From the NCBI GenBank assembly GCA_016124275.1, contig WGOA01000089.1, positions 1 to 38,845 of the forward strand: a stretch of DNA of 38,845 nt, written 5' to 3'. The position numbers and the translations under genes are program-made. A model generated the notes under the pieces. That model was not told where the DNA came from and made no database searches. It saw nothing but the letters and a program-made list of their open reading frames with translations. Below are positions 24,520 to 32,385 of this stretch, in pieces. The DNA is from Bacteroidota bacterium. GTDB lineage: Bacteria; Bacteroidota; Bacteroidia; Chitinophagales; BACL12. The number at the start of each line of letters is the position of its first letter. The first letter of the stretch is position 1.

Positions 24520-24618
24520 GGGGTAAACAGCGCAATATACACCCCGCAATGCTCCGCCGAGTAAGGGGTAAGCAGCGCAGTGTACTCCCCGCAATGCACC
24601 GCCGAATGGGGGTAAAGA
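24509..24618 (+). repeat. 45-bp imperfect tandem repeat at the 3' end of the phasin-like gene
   Basis: Units run 24509-24553, 24554-24598 and 24599-24618 (partial). The first includes the stop codon of the gene. Units one and two differ at seven positions. Each unit keeps the frame and ends like the gene: the protein ends PQSTAE, and the following units read PQCSAE and PQCTAE in the same frame, interrupted by TAA. Confidence 0.9.
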
Positions 24619-24660
24619 TTGCGGGCCGTGCCAGAGAACAGCTTTGATCGCATTTTATTC

Positions 24661-24693
24661 GCAGACCGGGCCCTCCGCCCGGTCTGCTTTTTT
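24661..24693 (+). terminator. Rho-independent terminator after the phasin-like gene
   Basis: A perfect 11-bp stem, GCAGACCGGGC with GCCCGGTCTGC, has a CCTCC loop and is followed by six T residues. It lies 142 bp after the stop, beyond the 45-bp repeats. Confidence 0.93.
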
Positions 24694-24879
24694 GTGGGCT
24701 AATGCCATTACAGGCGCTAAACCCTATTGGCTTCTTTTCGCGGCATGGGCGCACCCGGTGCACTAACTTAGCGCTGCTTTTGCCGTATGCCAAGGCGTAA
24801 ATGCCCGTTTTACCACACTCCAACACGCTTTTCATGCGTCCACCAGGCAGGGCCTACCGGCCAGCGGACGCACACCCTC

Positions 24880-24887
24880 TAACTTTA
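24880..24887 (+). promoter_or_regulatory. Possible -7 box (TAACTTTA) of the UbiB-like gene
   Basis: TAACTTTA is one base off TAnnTTTG and ends 14 nt before the GTG start at 24902. No TTG is seen at -33. Confidence 0.35.
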
Positions 24888-24901
24888 GCTATACCATAAG
24901 C

Positions 24902-26584
24902 GTGTTGTTTAACCAGACCATAAAAAACCTCAACCGGCTGCGCCAGATCATCCAGGTCTTGGTCAAGTATGGTTTTGAGGACGTGGTCACCTCCACCACG
25001 CTTCGCAACCTGGTTCCGGCCAGCCGTCAGCTGAGTTGGTCGCGGCAAAACCGGCCGGTTTTTGCCTATTCCCGCTATGAGCGTATCCGGATGGCGCTTG
25101 AAGAACTTGGTCCAACGTACATAAAATTTGCTCAGGTATTATCCAATCGACCAGACGTCTTGCCCGAAGCGCTGATCAGCGAGTTCGTTAAGCTGCAAAG
25201 CGATGTGCCACCCATTCCTTTCGCCACGGTCAAGGATACGCTGGAGCGCGAATTGGGTCAAAAAGTCGAAACGCTCTTTCAATACTTGCTGGAAAAACCA
25301 CTGGGTTCCGCTTCCATTGGTCAGGTGCACCGCGGGCGCTTGATATCAGGCGAAGAAGTGGTGGTGAAAGTGCAACGGCCGCGTGTTCGCCCTACGGTAG
25401 AGACGGACATTGCCATCCTCAAGGAGGTTGCCATGCGCGCAGAATCCTACCTGGAGCGCAATGGCATCAGTTCGGTCATGGACATTTTGGAAACGCTGGA
25501 AAAAACCATGCAGCGGGAGTTGGACTACCGCAACGAAGTGCGCAACATCCGGCAGTTTCGGGAGCTGTACAAGGACCGTAAGGATTTTTATGTACCAAAG
25601 GCGTATCCCGAATTCAGCACAGAGAAAGTGTTGGTGCAGGAATACGCGGACGGGTGTAAAATCACCGACCAGGTGCAAATGGCGCGTTGGGGACTGATCC
25701 CGGCTGATATTGCCAGCCGAGGCATGCACATCTACCTCAGTCAGATTTTTGAAACAGGTCTTTTTCATGCAGACCCGCATCCCGGCAACATCATCCTGCG
25801 CGAAAACGGCGTGATTTGCCTGATTGATTTCGGCATGGTAGGGCGCATGAACGATTCGGATCGCTTTGCCTTTGCGGGAATTTTCATTGGCATGGCGCAG
25901 CAGAACCCGCGCAAAATGGCCGCCAATCTCATCCGGCTAACCACCGAACACGAAGTCAACGATCGCCAGCGCCTTGAACAAGATCTGAGCAGGCTGATTG
26001 AAGACTTTTCAGGGCTGGAGATTGAAGACGGCAACATTGCCGCGCTGGGCATCCGGCTCCAGAAAATTATTTATGATTACCGGATGAAAATGCCGGGATC
26101 TGTCTTTCTCATTTTGCGGGCACTGGCTATCCTGGAAGGCATCGGCAAACAGCTTCACCCGCACCTAAACGCGTATGCCGAAGTGGCGCCGTATGGCCGC
26201 AGATTGATCCAGGAGCAATTTTCACCCGGGAACCTGGTCAACGAATTCAGCTGGCGATTGTCCAATTTGGATGAATTGCTCAGCGCACTGCCCTTAGAAG
26301 TACTGGATATTTTGCGCCAGGTTCGCAAGGGGGAACTCAAGTTTGAAACCCATTCCGCCGACCGCGACCTAAACCTTAGGCGCATGGATGCCATGGTCAG
26401 CAGGCTTGTTTTGGCTGTTTTGATTGGCTTTCTCCTCATGGCCTCAGCCATTGTGCTCCATGCCCCTTCCGCAGCCCAACAAACTGCACTTTGGGGTATC
26501 CCGGTGTTTAGTTTTGTCGCCTGGGTGCTGGCCGCCATGCTGAGTCTGGCCCTGATGTTCCGCAGTTGGCGATCGGGGCGCTAA
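24902..26584 (+). CDS. ABC1/AarF/UbiB-family atypical kinase-like membrane protein
   Basis: UbiB/AarF proteins are kinase-like ATPases needed for isoprenoid-quinone synthesis at the inner membrane. The 560-residue protein has the family motif as KFAQVLSNRPDVLP (75-88), where Ala replaces the usual Gly of KxGQ. The nucleotide loop is GSASIGQVH (135-143), the VVKVQRP Lys is residue 156, the catalytic loop is HADPHPGN and the metal motif is IDFGMVG. Two C-terminal transmembrane helices (about 490-515 and 525-550) anchor it. The start is GTG at 24902, directly followed by family-like sequence. Bacteroidota make menaquinone, so a role in menaquinone synthesis is plausible but inferred. The promoter of the next gene lies inside its 3' end. 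Confidence 0.92.
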   Translation: MLFNQTIKNLNRLRQIIQVLVKYGFEDVVTSTTLRNLVPASRQLSWSRQNRPVFAYSRYERIRMALEELGPTYIKFAQVLSNRPDVLPEALISEFVKLQSDVPPIPFATVKDTLERELGQKVETLFQYLLEKPLGSASIGQVHRGRLISGEEVVVKVQRPRVRPTVETDIAILKEVAMRAESYLERNGISSVMDILETLEKTMQRELDYRNEVRNIRQFRELYKDRKDFYVPKAYPEFSTEKVLVQEYADGCKITDQVQMARWGLIPADIASRGMHIYLSQIFETGLFHADPHPGNIILRENGVICLIDFGMVGRMNDSDRFAFAGIFIGMAQQNPRKMAANLIRLTTEHEVNDRQRLEQDLSRLIEDFSGLEIEDGNIAALGIRLQKIIYDYRMKMPGSVFLILRALAILEGIGKQLHPHLNAYAEVAPYGRRLIQEQFSPGNLVNEFSWRLSNLDELLSALPLEVLDILRQVRKGELKFETHSADRDLNLRRMDAMVSRLVLAVLIGFLLMASAIVLHAPSAAQQTALWGIPVFSFVAWVLAAMLSLALMFRSWRSGR

Positions 26585-26599
26585 GCCGTTGTACCTTTG
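26566..26599 (+). promoter_or_regulatory. Promoter TTG-N23-TACCTTTG of the alpha/beta hydrolase
   Basis: TTG at 26566-26568 is followed after 23 nt by TACCTTTG (26592-26599), and the ATG comes 6 nt later at 26606. The transcript would have almost no leader. Confidence 0.65.
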
Positions 26600-26605
26600 C
26601 CGCTT

Positions 26606-27421
26606 ATGGGAGCCGGAAAGCTATTGTACCACGAGGTTGAATATGCGGGTGAGCACGCAGATTGGCTCGTTTTTATGCATGGAGCCGGGGGAAGTATGCA
26701 CACCTTCAAGCGGCAGTTTCCCTTTTTTCAGGGCCATTTCAACCTGCTCAAGCTCGATCTGCGCGATCACGGAGCCTCTAAAGATTTAGCGCTTGCCTCG
26801 GAGTTTGACATGTACGTCATTGCCCGGGATGTTATTTACCTGTTGGAGTATTTGAAGATTGAACACGCTCATTTTCTCGGGGTTTCCATGGGATCCATTT
26901 TCATCCGACTGGTGGATGAACTCAAGCCCCAGGTGGTCAAGTCTGTGGTGGTAGGAGGAGGTGTTTTTAAGCTCAGTGCCAAGGTGCAGTTTTTCATCAA
27001 TTCCGGTGTGCTGCTGGCGCGTATTCTCCCCTTTCGAACCTTGTACGGCTTGCTGGCTACCATTATCATGCCCAACCGCAACCACGCCAAATCGCGAGAA
27101 GTGTTTATTCGCGAAGCCGAGAAGATTTCACAACAGGAATTCAACCGATGGATTCGGCTGGCCCCTGAACTCCGCGGGCAGTTGCGCAAACATTTCGAAT
27201 CGTCAATTTCAGGCCCGACGCTCATCGTCATGGGGCAGGAGGATCATGTTTTTCTTACCCCCGCCCGGGAGTACGCGCAACGCTGGCCGGATGTTGAGAT
27301 ACAGGTCATTGCGCGCTGCGGACACGTCTGCAACATTGAACAGCCAGACCAATTCAACCAACGAGTCCTGGACTGGTTTCAACGGCGTTTTGCGTTGCCC
27401 TTGCAGCCGACTCAGCCTTGA
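26606..27421 (+). CDS. Alpha/beta-hydrolase fold protein
   Basis: This is a cytoplasmic serine hydrolase of unknown substrate with 271 residues. The oxyanion motif is MHGAGGSMHTF (24-34), the nucleophile elbow is GVSMGS, the acid is Asp in MGQEDHVF and the base is His in CGHVCNIEQP. The triad is complete. The cap region (about 125-195) is hydrophobic (LLARILPFRTLYGLLATIIM) and may bind a lipid-like substrate (inference). The ATG at 26606 is preferred to the TTG at 26597, since the latter lies inside the TACCTTTG promoter box. Its last 68 bp overlap the convergent RND transporter gene. Confidence 0.9.
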   Translation: MGAGKLLYHEVEYAGEHADWLVFMHGAGGSMHTFKRQFPFFQGHFNLLKLDLRDHGASKDLALASEFDMYVIARDVIYLLEYLKIEHAHFLGVSMGSIFIRLVDELKPQVVKSVVVGGGVFKLSAKVQFFINSGVLLARILPFRTLYGLLATIIMPNRNHAKSREVFIREAEKISQQEFNRWIRLAPELRGQLRKHFESSISGPTLIVMGQEDHVFLTPAREYAQRWPDVEIQVIARCGHVCNIEQPDQFNQRVLDWFQRRFALPLQPTQP

Positions 27422-29681
27422 GTTGCTCTGCTTGAATTTCTTGTTTGAACAGGATGCGAACCAACCAAGGCATCAACAGCAAGTCGGAGAACAGCGCTGT
27501 AAACAAGGTGAGCGCAATAAGCAGACCTACATAGTTGGTTCCCGGAGTTGCGGAAAACAGCAGGATGGCAAAGCCAAAGAACAGGATGACGGAGGTTAAA
27601 ATGACCGCCTTACCTGTTTCCTGAAAGACGCGTTTTAAGGCCAACTCTATAGGCGTCTGGCGATCGCGTTCCAGCTTGAATTTGCTCAGCATGTGAATGG
27701 TGTCATCCACGGCAATGCCGAACGAAATGGAGAAGATAATGGCGGTGGAAGCATCCAGCGCAATGTTAAAGAAGCCCAGCACAGCAGCACCAATGAGGAT
27801 CGGCAAAATATTCGGGACAAGGCTGACCAGAATCATTTTCCAACTTCGAAACAACGCTCCCATCAGCAGACCAATGACCAGAAAGGCTATGCCAAGGCCA
27901 CTAATCAAACTTTTCCGAAGATATACGTTGTTTTTATCAAAGAGTATCCCAGTGCCCGTTTGTTTGAATGTGACCAGACTGGTGTCGGTCTGAGCAGCGG
28001 CAAACGCGTTGATGGCTTCGCTGATCTGGCGGATGCTGTCTGTGCCGATGTCCAGAATGGTGGTGGAGATGCGGGCGTATTTGCCGTCTTCACTGACCAG
28101 CGCGCGGCTGCTGGCCTCTGGAAGCCTGTCCAGGAGGCGCTGCTGTTTTTTGAGTTTTCCTTCATCTTCTGCCAGGTGGTAAGCAGAAACCCGATCGCCT
28201 CCAGCCGCGCGGTTGATGCTTTTGTACAGGGTTAGAATGCTGGTTGACGTACCCAACTCCGGGTAGCTCGCCAGGTGCTGTTCAAATTGATCAATCTGTT
28301 TGAGCACGTCATAATCCGTAATGGAGTGGCCAGGCGCGGCGATAGCGGCTATTTCCAAAGGCCGAAAACCGGCTAGGTGTTGTTCAAAGAATTTAAAGTC
28401 TTCGGTTATTTTATAGCCGCGCGGAAGTCCGGAATAAATCCGAACATCGGTGCTGACCAGGCTCATGCCCAGGCCGCATAGGACAACAACTCCAGCTAAT
28501 CCTGGCCCAATCTTGCGGTGGTGGCGGGCAACCCAGTGATAAAACCGACCGAGTAAGCCTTCGAGCGTAACTTTATTTTCATAATTATAATAAAGTTTGT
28601 CTTTTGGCGCTAAGCTTAACGCCGCCGTGGTAAACAAAATGACGGTGAGGTAGGCCACCATGACACCAATAGCGGCAGCCCAGCCAAAACTTCGCACGGG
28701 CGGGACCCTGGAGGTAATTAACGTAAGAAATCCTATGGCGGTAGTGAGCGAAGTCAGGAAAGTAGCCATTCCAATTTCACGGCGGGTAATGCGCATGGCC
28801 TCCAGGGCACTTTTTCCGCCGCGAATTTCCTGCACAAACTTGGCATTGATGTGCACCACATCAGAAACGCCCACGATGATCATGAGCACCGGATACAGCA
28901 TCGCCATAAAATCAAGCGGCCTTCCGATCAGGCCCAGAACACCGAGAAAAAGTACCATGGAAAGCAGCACCGAGAACAAGCCAATGAAAACGCTTAGTGG
29001 CTTGCGGAAAGCGAGAAGAAAGACAACAAAGACCAATAATGCAGAAACAGCAGTAGATAAAATGAACTCTTGTTTTTGTTGAGCTACCAGGACAGATTGG
29101 AAATTGGCGCGCCCGAGCAGGTGATGCGTTTTAAATCCGGAGTTCTCCAGGGCAGCATCCAATTCCTCCATCAGGGCATCCGATTGCGCAAGATCAATGC
29201 GATCCAGGGTTTTCATGGCTATTACAGCCGTCTGAAAATTGCGCGAAAACAGCTGCCCATTGACCCGGTTATCGCCGGCCAGGCGGGCGCTGTCGGCAGC
29301 CCAACGATCCGGTTCGTCCAGGTGAATAGCCGGGTAGTCAATCAGGCCAAAAGGGGAGAGGATGGCGTAGCGGTAGCTGGTCGGGGAACTGACCAATTCT
29401 ACATACGGCAGGTCCTGGCAGCGATTGGTGAGGGCATCCAGGCGGGCCAGGTAGCCAGGTTCAAAAAAATGGGTCTCGACCGGAAGGGCAATCAGCAGGA
29501 AGTTGTCATCCCCTTCAAATTTTTCCCGGAATTCCAGGTAAAATTCCAATTCAGGATCGCCTGAAGGAAAGAATTGCTCAAAGTCAAAGGAGAACGTCAA
29601 TGTTGAGGCAGACCAGGCCGCCAGCCCCCCAAGGACCAAGAAGCACCCCAGAATGGCTTTGGGATAGCGAAAAAAATTCAT
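27354..29681 (-). CDS. RND-superfamily MMPL-type transporter
   Basis: MMPL/RND proteins are proton-driven inner-membrane exporters, often of lipids or hopanoids. The 775-residue protein shows the RND plan twice: one membrane helix (about 10-28), an outer loop of about 180 residues, then five helices (about 215-365), and the same again (helix at about 400, loop, helices 595-740). MLYPVLMIIVGVSDVVHI and SISFGIAVDDTIHML hold the paired acidic residues expected in the fourth helix of each half. The length, about 780 residues, fits the single-chain MMPL and hopanoid-exporter group. The ATG at 29681 is used; a TTG three codons upstream is possible. It overlaps the convergent hydrolase gene by 68 bp. 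The cargo is not known. Confidence 0.92.
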   Translation of the reverse strand: MNFFRYPKAILGCFLVLGGLAAWSASTLTFSFDFEQFFPSGDPELEFYLEFREKFEGDDNFLLIALPVETHFFEPGYLARLDALTNRCQDLPYVELVSSPTSYRYAILSPFGLIDYPAIHLDEPDRWAADSARLAGDNRVNGQLFSRNFQTAVIAMKTLDRIDLAQSDALMEELDAALENSGFKTHHLLGRANFQSVLVAQQKQEFILSTAVSALLVFVVFLLAFRKPLSVFIGLFSVLLSMVLFLGVLGLIGRPLDFMAMLYPVLMIIVGVSDVVHINAKFVQEIRGGKSALEAMRITRREIGMATFLTSLTTAIGFLTLITSRVPPVRSFGWAAAIGVMVAYLTVILFTTAALSLAPKDKLYYNYENKVTLEGLLGRFYHWVARHHRKIGPGLAGVVVLCGLGMSLVSTDVRIYSGLPRGYKITEDFKFFEQHLAGFRPLEIAAIAAPGHSITDYDVLKQIDQFEQHLASYPELGTSTSILTLYKSINRAAGGDRVSAYHLAEDEGKLKKQQRLLDRLPEASSRALVSEDGKYARISTTILDIGTDSIRQISEAINAFAAAQTDTSLVTFKQTGTGILFDKNNVYLRKSLISGLGIAFLVIGLLMGALFRSWKMILVSLVPNILPILIGAAVLGFFNIALDASTAIIFSISFGIAVDDTIHMLSKFKLERDRQTPIELALKRVFQETGKAVILTSVILFFGFAILLFSATPGTNYVGLLIALTLFTALFSDLLLMPWLVRILFKQEIQAEQLKAESAARATQNAVETSPGLVG

Positions 29682-29983
29682 GGTGCGCAAAAAAAATTTG
29701 GTCGAAGGGCGGTGTTGGACACAGCAAATTTTTAGTTCAACCGTGGGGAATAAGGGCTGGTCACAAGTTGTTCTCTGCTGAACCTCAAGCAGTTGCCTCC
29801 AATTAACCGTTCAAAAGCCATTCTGTTCAGTGGCCAAGCTGTCACGATCGCATTAGAAACGAAAAAATGGCAAAGCTTTGGCGAAAAAACTCTTTGCAGA
29901 GCCAGTTCTTCTGCTTACTTTAGAACAACCAAAGAAGGCGTTAGCCTGCTTTTTACTCCAAGAAGCCAAGAAACCTGTTGACC
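29682..29983. other. Divergent intergenic region
   Basis: About 300 bases lie between the RND gene (minus) and the small exported protein (plus). They contain the candidate promoter at 29894-29922 and A/T-rich runs close to the RND start, but no coding frame with likeness to a protein and no clear palindrome. Confidence 0.5.
29894..29922 (+). promoter_or_regulatory. Candidate promoter of the four-gene surface operon
   Basis: TTG (29894-29896, within TTTG) is 18 nt before TTACTTTA (29915-29922). The -7 box deviates at two bases. It gives a leader of about 55 nt. Confidence 0.35.
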
Positions 29984-30385
29984 ATGAACCTCCTCAAAGC
30001 CATCCATTTCACTGCGTTTTCCCTTTTTCTGACTGTTGGCAGCGCGGTAGTTGCCCAGCAGGCCGAAGGGTCAACGTTCTCACAAAAAGCTGAATTTTCA
30101 GCAGATATGTCGCTGGTTTTACCAGAAACAGACCACCTGCCTTACGCCTATGATATCGACATCACAGGCATTGGCTTTAAAAACGCAGAAACCGCCCAGC
30201 AGTATTTCCGGGGCGTTTCCAATAACCTGGTGCACTTCGAAGCAAACGAAGAGGGGACAAAAGTTACCATGCGCCTGCAGTACCAAAATTTGGGTCAAAA
30301 AGAATGGACCCGCAATGATTGGAATGCATATCTGGCTACGTTACAAGCCAGGTATCAGGATTACCTGACGCGCATGAATGATTAG
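29984..30385 (+). CDS. Small exported protein of unknown function
   Basis: I do not recognise this 133-residue protein. It has a signal peptide (MNLLKAIHFTAFSLFLTV...VVAQ, cut near residue 25) and about 108 mature residues without Cys. The pattern AYDIDITGIGFKNAETAQQYFRG followed by VHFEANEEGTKVTMRLQY suggests a small alpha/beta fold of beta-alpha-beta type. It ends with the helix WNAYLATLQARYQDYLTRM. The ATG at 29984 is chosen over TTG at 29978. The next gene starts 5 nt after its stop, so the two are very likely made from one transcript, which links it to the three large surface proteins. Confidence 0.75.
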   Translation: MNLLKAIHFTAFSLFLTVGSAVVAQQAEGSTFSQKAEFSADMSLVLPETDHLPYAYDIDITGIGFKNAETAQQYFRGVSNNLVHFEANEEGTKVTMRLQYQNLGQKEWTRNDWNAYLATLQARYQDYLTRMND

Positions 30386-30390
30386 CATTC

Positions 30391-32346
30391 ATGCCCCCTA
30401 TGCAGAAAACTCATGTTTACGCCCTCCTGCTCACGGTTTTTGTCCTCCAACTGTCCCTTCAGGGGCAAGTTGTCGGTGATGCCGTCTTTCTCCAAGGTGA
30501 TCACCTGGAAATTGGCATAGCCGCCTGCGGTGCCTACGGCACTTCAAATGCTCCCCCCGCTGTTGGTGCTGCCGGAACGGCTTACCACCCCACGGAGACC
30601 GGTCTTGGTTTCGTGGCTGATGCCAGCGTAGATGGTTGGGGTGTGGGCACGCCGCCCTATTGTGGAGACTATTTTCTGCCTGGGTCACCTGTTGAAGGTT
30701 TCACCATGACTATTGCCGGCCAGCGCTACAACAACAGCAGCGGTTTTGGCATCTGTGGCGTTGCGGATATTCCCGGTGGAATTGTGTCCTATACGGATGG
30801 CGACACCCTTTCTGCAACCTGGCAGGGCGTTCACCCGGACGGTTTCCGCTTGTCGATACGCACGTATTTCCCGCGGGAAAAACGCTATTTTATAGGAGAG
30901 GTGACCCTCGAGAACCTGGGAACGGCTACGTTAGAAGACATCTTTTTCTCTCGCCAGGTGGACCCGGACAACGACCAGGCCTGGGGGGGCGGTTTCCCTA
31001 CGCATAACAAGATTGTTTCCCAGCCTGGTCCCGGAAGTTCGGATGCCTTGGCTACCGCTGACGGTACGCTGGGTTGTTTTTTGGGTTTGGGCGCCCGGCA
31101 TTTTGCGTCTCGTGTTAGCCGGGGTGGATTCTTTGTTATGGATGCCATGGACCCATATTGCGGCAATTCCCCCTATGAACTCGAAGGAGATGCGGTTACT
31201 GATGATGCTATTGGCGTCAATTTCTACTTTGCGCGGCTTGAAGGGGGCAACAGCATGACGTTCAGCTATGCCTATATTCTGGACGCTGAAGAGTTGGAAG
31301 AAGCCCTGATGGCTACCACGGCTCCTGTATTAGTTGCCGACGGGTTGCCCGTATTGTCTGATGATGGAGCCAGCATGCCGGAAATTCGGGTTTGTGTGGG
31401 CGATTCGGTGTTCCTGGAAGTGCAGGGTGGCGATAATTACTTCTGGGATTGGACGCATTACGGCGATTTTACGCCAGTTAGTTCCATTGCCGGTTGGTTA
31501 AAGCCCTCAGCTCCAGGTACTTACAGCGTCATGAGCACCGTGCCATGCGGAGAAAACATCGAATTCAGCTTTGAGGTGTTGTTGGGCGAATCGGCTTCCT
31601 TGCTCGCCTCCATTCCCGATGCAGGCATCTGCCCTGGCAGCACGGTACAACTGGCTGGTGGTGTGGATTTGAGCAGCCTCACGCTGACCTGGGCACCTGC
31701 TGCTCTGGTCAGCGATCCCAATTCCCCCGTTGCGACGGTAACCTTGAACACGCCTGAAACCGAGTACTTCTGGACCATTGACGCCGTTGACGCACAAGGT
31801 TGTGCCAGCCGCGATTCGGTATTGATTCGCGTGCACCCTGAGCCGATGATCAGTGCCGGACCGGATAAAGCAGGGGTTATAGGAACCCAGGTCACGTTGA
31901 GTGGGAGCGGAGCAGCCATTTACCAGTGGAGCCCCGAAAGTTTCCTGAGTGGCGCTGGTTCCGGACAGCCGAACGCAGTGGTTATTGATACCATGGTCTT
32001 TACCCTTATTGGAACGGATGCAAACGGTTGTACCGGAACGGACGAAATGACCCTCTACGCCCTTCCAGATCAGCGCTTTGTGGTGCCGAATGCCTTTACG
32101 CCAGATGGCGATGGTCTGCACGATTGTTTTAGGGCAGGGCATCCCGTTGGAATGGATTTCACCGATATTCGTATCTTCAATCGCTGGGGAGAAGTTGTTT
32201 TCGCGGGCTTTGATTCCGACGTTTGTTGGGATGGAACCTACCGGGGCAAGCCCCAACCTATGGGCAGTTATATTGTGGTGTTGCAGTATTCGGATGTGGA
32301 TGGTAACCCTATCAAAAGAACGTCCTCTTTAACCCTGATACGTTAA
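30391..32346 (+). CDS. T9SS surface protein with a shared N-terminal domain, first of three paralogs
   Basis: This exported protein has 651 residues and a signal peptide (1-26, cut near LQGQ). Residues 27 to about 310 are a domain shared with the next two proteins but more distant. It includes VFLQGDHLEIGIAACGAYGT, YCGDYFLPGSPVEGF, RQVDPDNDQAW, LGCFLGLGARH and SYAYILDAEELEEAL. Then come about three Ig/PKD-like modules (DAGICPGSTVQL; SAGPDKAGVIGTQVTLSGSG; TDANGC). The last 90 residues, FVVPNAFTPDGDGLHDCF...IFNRWGEVVF...WDGTYRG, are the gliding-motility-associated C-terminal (CHU_C) domain for T9SS type B export. A Met three codons downstream is an alternative start. I cannot assign a function to the N-terminal domain. 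Confidence 0.85.
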   Translation: MPPMQKTHVYALLLTVFVLQLSLQGQVVGDAVFLQGDHLEIGIAACGAYGTSNAPPAVGAAGTAYHPTETGLGFVADASVDGWGVGTPPYCGDYFLPGSPVEGFTMTIAGQRYNNSSGFGICGVADIPGGIVSYTDGDTLSATWQGVHPDGFRLSIRTYFPREKRYFIGEVTLENLGTATLEDIFFSRQVDPDNDQAWGGGFPTHNKIVSQPGPGSSDALATADGTLGCFLGLGARHFASRVSRGGFFVMDAMDPYCGNSPYELEGDAVTDDAIGVNFYFARLEGGNSMTFSYAYILDAEELEEALMATTAPVLVADGLPVLSDDGASMPEIRVCVGDSVFLEVQGGDNYFWDWTHYGDFTPVSSIAGWLKPSAPGTYSVMSTVPCGENIEFSFEVLLGESASLLASIPDAGICPGSTVQLAGGVDLSSLTLTWAPAALVSDPNSPVATVTLNTPETEYFWTIDAVDAQGCASRDSVLIRVHPEPMISAGPDKAGVIGTQVTLSGSGAAIYQWSPESFLSGAGSGQPNAVVIDTMVFTLIGTDANGCTGTDEMTLYALPDQRFVVPNAFTPDGDGLHDCFRAGHPVGMDFTDIRIFNRWGEVVFAGFDSDVCWDGTYRGKPQPMGSYIVVLQYSDVDGNPIKRTSSLTLIR

Positions 32347-32385
32347 TCCACCCTAACGTCCGGGAATGAAAAAGTCTTAAGGACC

